Of a stretch of DNA of 32,726 nt, positions 30,198 to 32,726 are shown one piece after another. The DNA comes from Saprolegnia diclina VS20 (Eukaryota; Oomycota; Saprolegniomycetes; Saprolegniales; Saprolegniaceae): positions 346,986-379,711 of the forward strand of contig NW_008246093.1 in NCBI RefSeq assembly GCF_000281045.1. The letters run 5' to 3'. Each line of letters starts with the position of its first letter. Within the stretch, counting starts at the first letter, position 1. The translations under genes and the position numbers were made by a program. Below the pieces are notes generated by a model, which was not told the origin of the DNA, made no database searches, and saw nothing but the letters and a program-made list of their open reading frames with translations.

Positions 30198-31598
30198 ATG
30201 CAGGAGCCACGGGGTTCGTCAACGGTATCGGCAGCGAGCGCCGTCGGGAGCGAAGCGCGCTGGCGCCGGGAAGAGGTGCGTCGGAGCTGCATGCCACCCA
30301 TGCGCGTCCTCATGCGAGGCTAGATGGCGCTCCTCGAGAGCATCATGCAGACCTCGTACCCGGGCTGGACCGAGACGACGGTCGTCGACTGGACGGTATG
30401 CTGCCACGACGACAAGGACAAACGACGAGCATGCGTAGGCCGTCGCAACTCAAGTCGGCTCGCGCGACGTGTGGCAGTGCAAGCAAAAGTGGATGCGGTC
30501 GCTGCGACCAGGGCTCAACCTCGGCCCGTGGAGCGACCAGGAAGACCGGCTCTTGATGGACGTCATGGCGGCGCTACCGTCGCCAGCCCGCGTCGACTGG
30601 CGCCAAGTGGCCTACGACCTTGAGAAGTCCAATTTTCGACGCAGGTATCGCTATCTGTTAGCGTGCAAAGCCGGACATGTACCTCCTGTAGCATGAAGCA
30701 GGTCAAGGAACACTGGGAAGATCACATCAACCCAGCGATCGTGCCCATGTACAATGACAGCGCAGAAGCAGCGGCTAATGATCGATCTGGATGCATAGCC
30801 ACGAAGTGCCATTGACAAAGGCCGAGCTGGCCATCATCCGCGAGACCGTCATGGCCTACCCGCACTCGGGGAAGCTCTGGGTGCTGCTGATCCGGAACGT
30901 CAATGACGTTATCAAGACCAACGCAGATGTGATGACCGAGCTTCTGAGCGGCCGTGGTCCCGGCGGCCAAAATCTGACACCGGTGCTGTCCAGATTGTAC
31001 CAGATCTGGAAATCAAATATCCACCCACCTCTGATTCTAGGTGCGCTCCAAGAGCGATCTGAAAAAATCCCTTCAGAAAATGGTCACGCGCATTCAAAAA
31101 GAGCAGGCCGCGCTCGCACCCGCCCCGCCGTCCTCCGACTCGACGTTATTTCGCAAAACCACATTGTGGTACGATGTCGATTTGACCTTGAGTGGGATAC
31201 CAAAATGCAAACTGGGTAGGGAGACCCCCGGACGGCTCTCGGTCAAGCGTCGGACCAGTGCCAGAGCCACAGCATCGTCATCGCCGGCAACGCTGCCAGT
31301 GGCACCAGCGCTGGAGCCGGTTATGAACCCTAACGCGCTACTGGCTCCTGCGATCACGGCCGTGCACGAGGCTTCCCGAGCAATGGGTTGCTCTCTCGAC
31401 GAGACGCTCGCGCTTCTCCGAGACGCTATCTCAGCCTCTGTGCCAGACCCACCGACAACAGAGGTCGACGCCACGACATCGTTTCTACGATTGCCACCCG
31501 CCGACACAATGCGCGAAGCCGATCTACGCAGCGACGACCTGTCGCCGGCGCAGCTGCTCGTCGGCCTGCGCACGTCGGACCCTGCCACGATAGCGTGA
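30198..31598 (+). CDS. Myb-like (SANT) three-repeat DNA-binding protein
   Basis: Six exons (30198-30275, 30324-30395, 30439-30644, 30692-30748, 30799-30982, 31041-31598) encode 384 residues. The N-terminal half contains three Myb/SANT-type helix units: one ending in VDWTAVATQVG then VWQCKQKWMRSL; a second running from GPWSDQEDRLLMDV to WRQVAYDLEK and VKEHWEDHINPAI; and a third from PLTKAELAIIRETVMAYP through GKLWVLLIRNV to a basic VRSKSDLKKSLQKM. The Trp/aromatic spacing and the QC(K)xxW pattern are typical of R1R2R3 Myb transcription factors, although the third repeat is diverged. The C-terminal half is Ser/Thr/Pro/Ala-rich with acidic patches and could be regulatory. Probable nuclear transcription factor; targets unknown. 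The fifth intron (30983-31040, 58 nt) is the least certain junction. Confidence 0.82.
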
Positions 31599-31701
31599 GA
31601 TCAATGCACACATTTGGCATGTATGTACTCGGTTTCAGGGCTCGGGATCACGCTATGATATCGAGACACTCGTAAGTGTCGGCGTCATCTGTCCACAAGG
31701 G

Positions 31702-32600
31702 CTAGGGTTGTACGGAGGAATGGATATACCCTGGAAAGACCTTGTAAGTGTACTTCACCAAAGAGTTGCAGCAAAGTGGGGTCGAGGCCATGTAGCCCTG
31801 TAGTGACGTCGTCGTTGTTGGAAGCTGCAACGTCCAGAGGAGGCCTGCAGGCGCCGACAAGAGCTGCCGTTTGTATTGAAATTCCGGCCATGACGCGGTC
31901 CAGACGTCGCATGTCGAGCACTTGCGCTTGCTGGCGAGAAGGCGCACGAGTCGCGTCTGGAGCTCGACATCCTGTACGAAACATATACTTTTCGCGAGCT
32001 CCAGAGCCCAGTCAACGACTTACCCGACTCCAGCAGAGAAGCAGGTCGAGCTGCCACGCTGCTTGGCTGACCTTCCGTCCTAGGTATGTATGCTCGGGTG
32101 TGATCAGCTGAACGATTATCTTGCATCGGCGGCTTGGCAGCGCCAGCAGGTCGAGAAGAAAGCTGACGTTGTCGAAATGGTTGGTCGCATCACGGAACAT
32201 AACTCCATGTATGCTCCTTCCATGCAGTACGGCAGCAGAGGCTTGCTCGCACTCACATGTTGTCGACGACCTGCAAGCTTAATGAGGCTCTATCGTGCTT
32301 GCCAATACATCGAGCGAAGAGAAATCGCGTCGTCCGTAAGTCGTAGCATCCTGAAGACCACTCAATATGATGATTGCACTGGCGGAGCTTTGGGTAGCGC
32401 GGCAGAATCTCCGATGCAATCTCAAGGTGGCCAGAGCTTTGTAGCACCTCCCGGAAGATGCTGCGCCATTGAGCAAGAAAAAGCGCACCGCGTCCGACGC
32501 TTTTTGATTCATGGCGGCTTGGAGCGCTCGAGGGCGGCGACTTGCGTCCGAGTGCCGGGACAGAAGCTGCACCAGCTAGTGGTTCCTGAGAGTTGAATGC
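31702..32600 (-). CDS. Unidentified protein, 5' end unresolved
   Basis: Three exons can be joined in frame on the minus strand: 32600-32257, 32213-32024 and 31971-31702, with introns of 43 and 52 nt; the second has a perfect GTAAGT donor. They encode 267 residues ending at 31702. The first exon opens at a possible acceptor (32601), so one or more upstream exons and the start are missing. I do not recognise a family. Visible features are a Ser/Pro/Arg-rich N-terminal part, a helical region around FREVLQSSGHLEIASEILPR, a Leu-rich segment (FLLDLLALPSRRC) and a CSTC pair in the last exon. An alternative acceptor would shift the first junction by one residue. A 19-bp piece of the last exon is repeated at the right edge of the window. 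Confidence 0.5.
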
Positions 32601-32692
32601 CTAAGAGTACTTTGCAGCCATTGCTGTATTCAGTTTAGTCTGTTGACCGCTCTCAGTTCTAGTACATGATAGCCGAATCGTCATTCTGAGCT

Positions 32693-32726
32693 CTAGCTCT
32701 CCTGGCGCTTGCGCTTGCTGGCGAGA
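32693..32726 (-). CDS. 3' end of a further gene copy, cut by the window edge
   Basis: Entering from the right edge on the minus strand, a frame reads LASKRKRQES and stops at 32693. Its first 19 bases are identical to part of the last exon of the neighbouring 31702-32600 gene, which encodes RLLASKRKCST at that point. This suggests the end of a tandem paralogue or a partial duplication whose remainder lies outside the window. Too short to be certain. Confidence 0.3.
   Translation of the reverse strand, partial: LASKRKRQES

Noticed and set aside
1-32726. Bacterial-style features: operons, ribosome-binding sites, CRISPR arrays, rRNA or tRNA genes
   Set aside because: None seen; genes are intron-rich with independent promoters, so the window is eukaryotic nuclear DNA. 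No repeat array or tRNA cloverleaf was recognised by eye.

Overview
This window looks like nuclear DNA of an oomycete, most likely a saprolegnian water mould (Saprolegnia/Aphanomyces/Achlya type). Coding sequence is GC-rich, and genes are cut by many very short introns. I could place 63; all but a few are 40-53 nt, and about half of the donors begin GTAC. Several starts are preceded at about 15-50 nt by a match to the 16-nt oomycete core promoter GCTCATTYYNCAWTTT, best upstream of asparagine synthetase. Repertoire (Rho exchange factor, FYVE and SAPS domains, Myb repeats, a hAT transposon) is eukaryotic throughout. I found no rRNA, tRNA or CRISPR.

Layout. 547-2009 (-): DH-PH Rho exchange factor. 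3322-3807 (-): doubtful ORF divergent from 3834-5576 (+), a glutamine-hydrolysing asparagine synthetase. 5991-8754 (+): a 14-exon WW / coiled-coil / EF-hand protein. 8755-11236: mostly empty. 11318-11752 (+): small unknown protein. 12509-14545 (+): MPPED-type metallophosphoesterase with a Cys/His repeat tail, convergent with 14624-16223 (-), an 11-exon protein with HAD-like motifs. 16719-17984: an internally deleted hAT element with terminal inverted repeats and a perfect 8-bp target duplication. 18413-20017 (-): cystathionine beta-synthase. 20018-22334: sparse, with a coding-like island. 22335-26068 (+): SAPS-like, PH and FYVE domains in one protein. 26504-27561 and 28506-29663 (+): tandem pseudokinase-like paralogues with a small unknown gene (27862-28241) between them. 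30198-31598 (+): three-repeat Myb-like protein. 31702-32600 (-): unidentified gene, 5' end unresolved.

The genes do not form an operon or one pathway. They are independent eukaryotic units: amino-acid metabolism (asparagine synthetase, cystathionine beta-synthase), signalling and membrane regulation (RhoGEF, SAPS-PH-FYVE, pseudokinases, EF-hand protein) and transcription (Myb). The most unusual items are the SAPS-PH-FYVE architecture, the paired DFG-to-NFE kinases, the tandem CxxC/HxH tail on the phosphoesterase and the hAT insertion, which appears to split an older reading frame. All splice models were built by eye from reading-frame continuity and GT/AG sites; exon lengths close in frame for every multi-exon model given with an amino-acid length.
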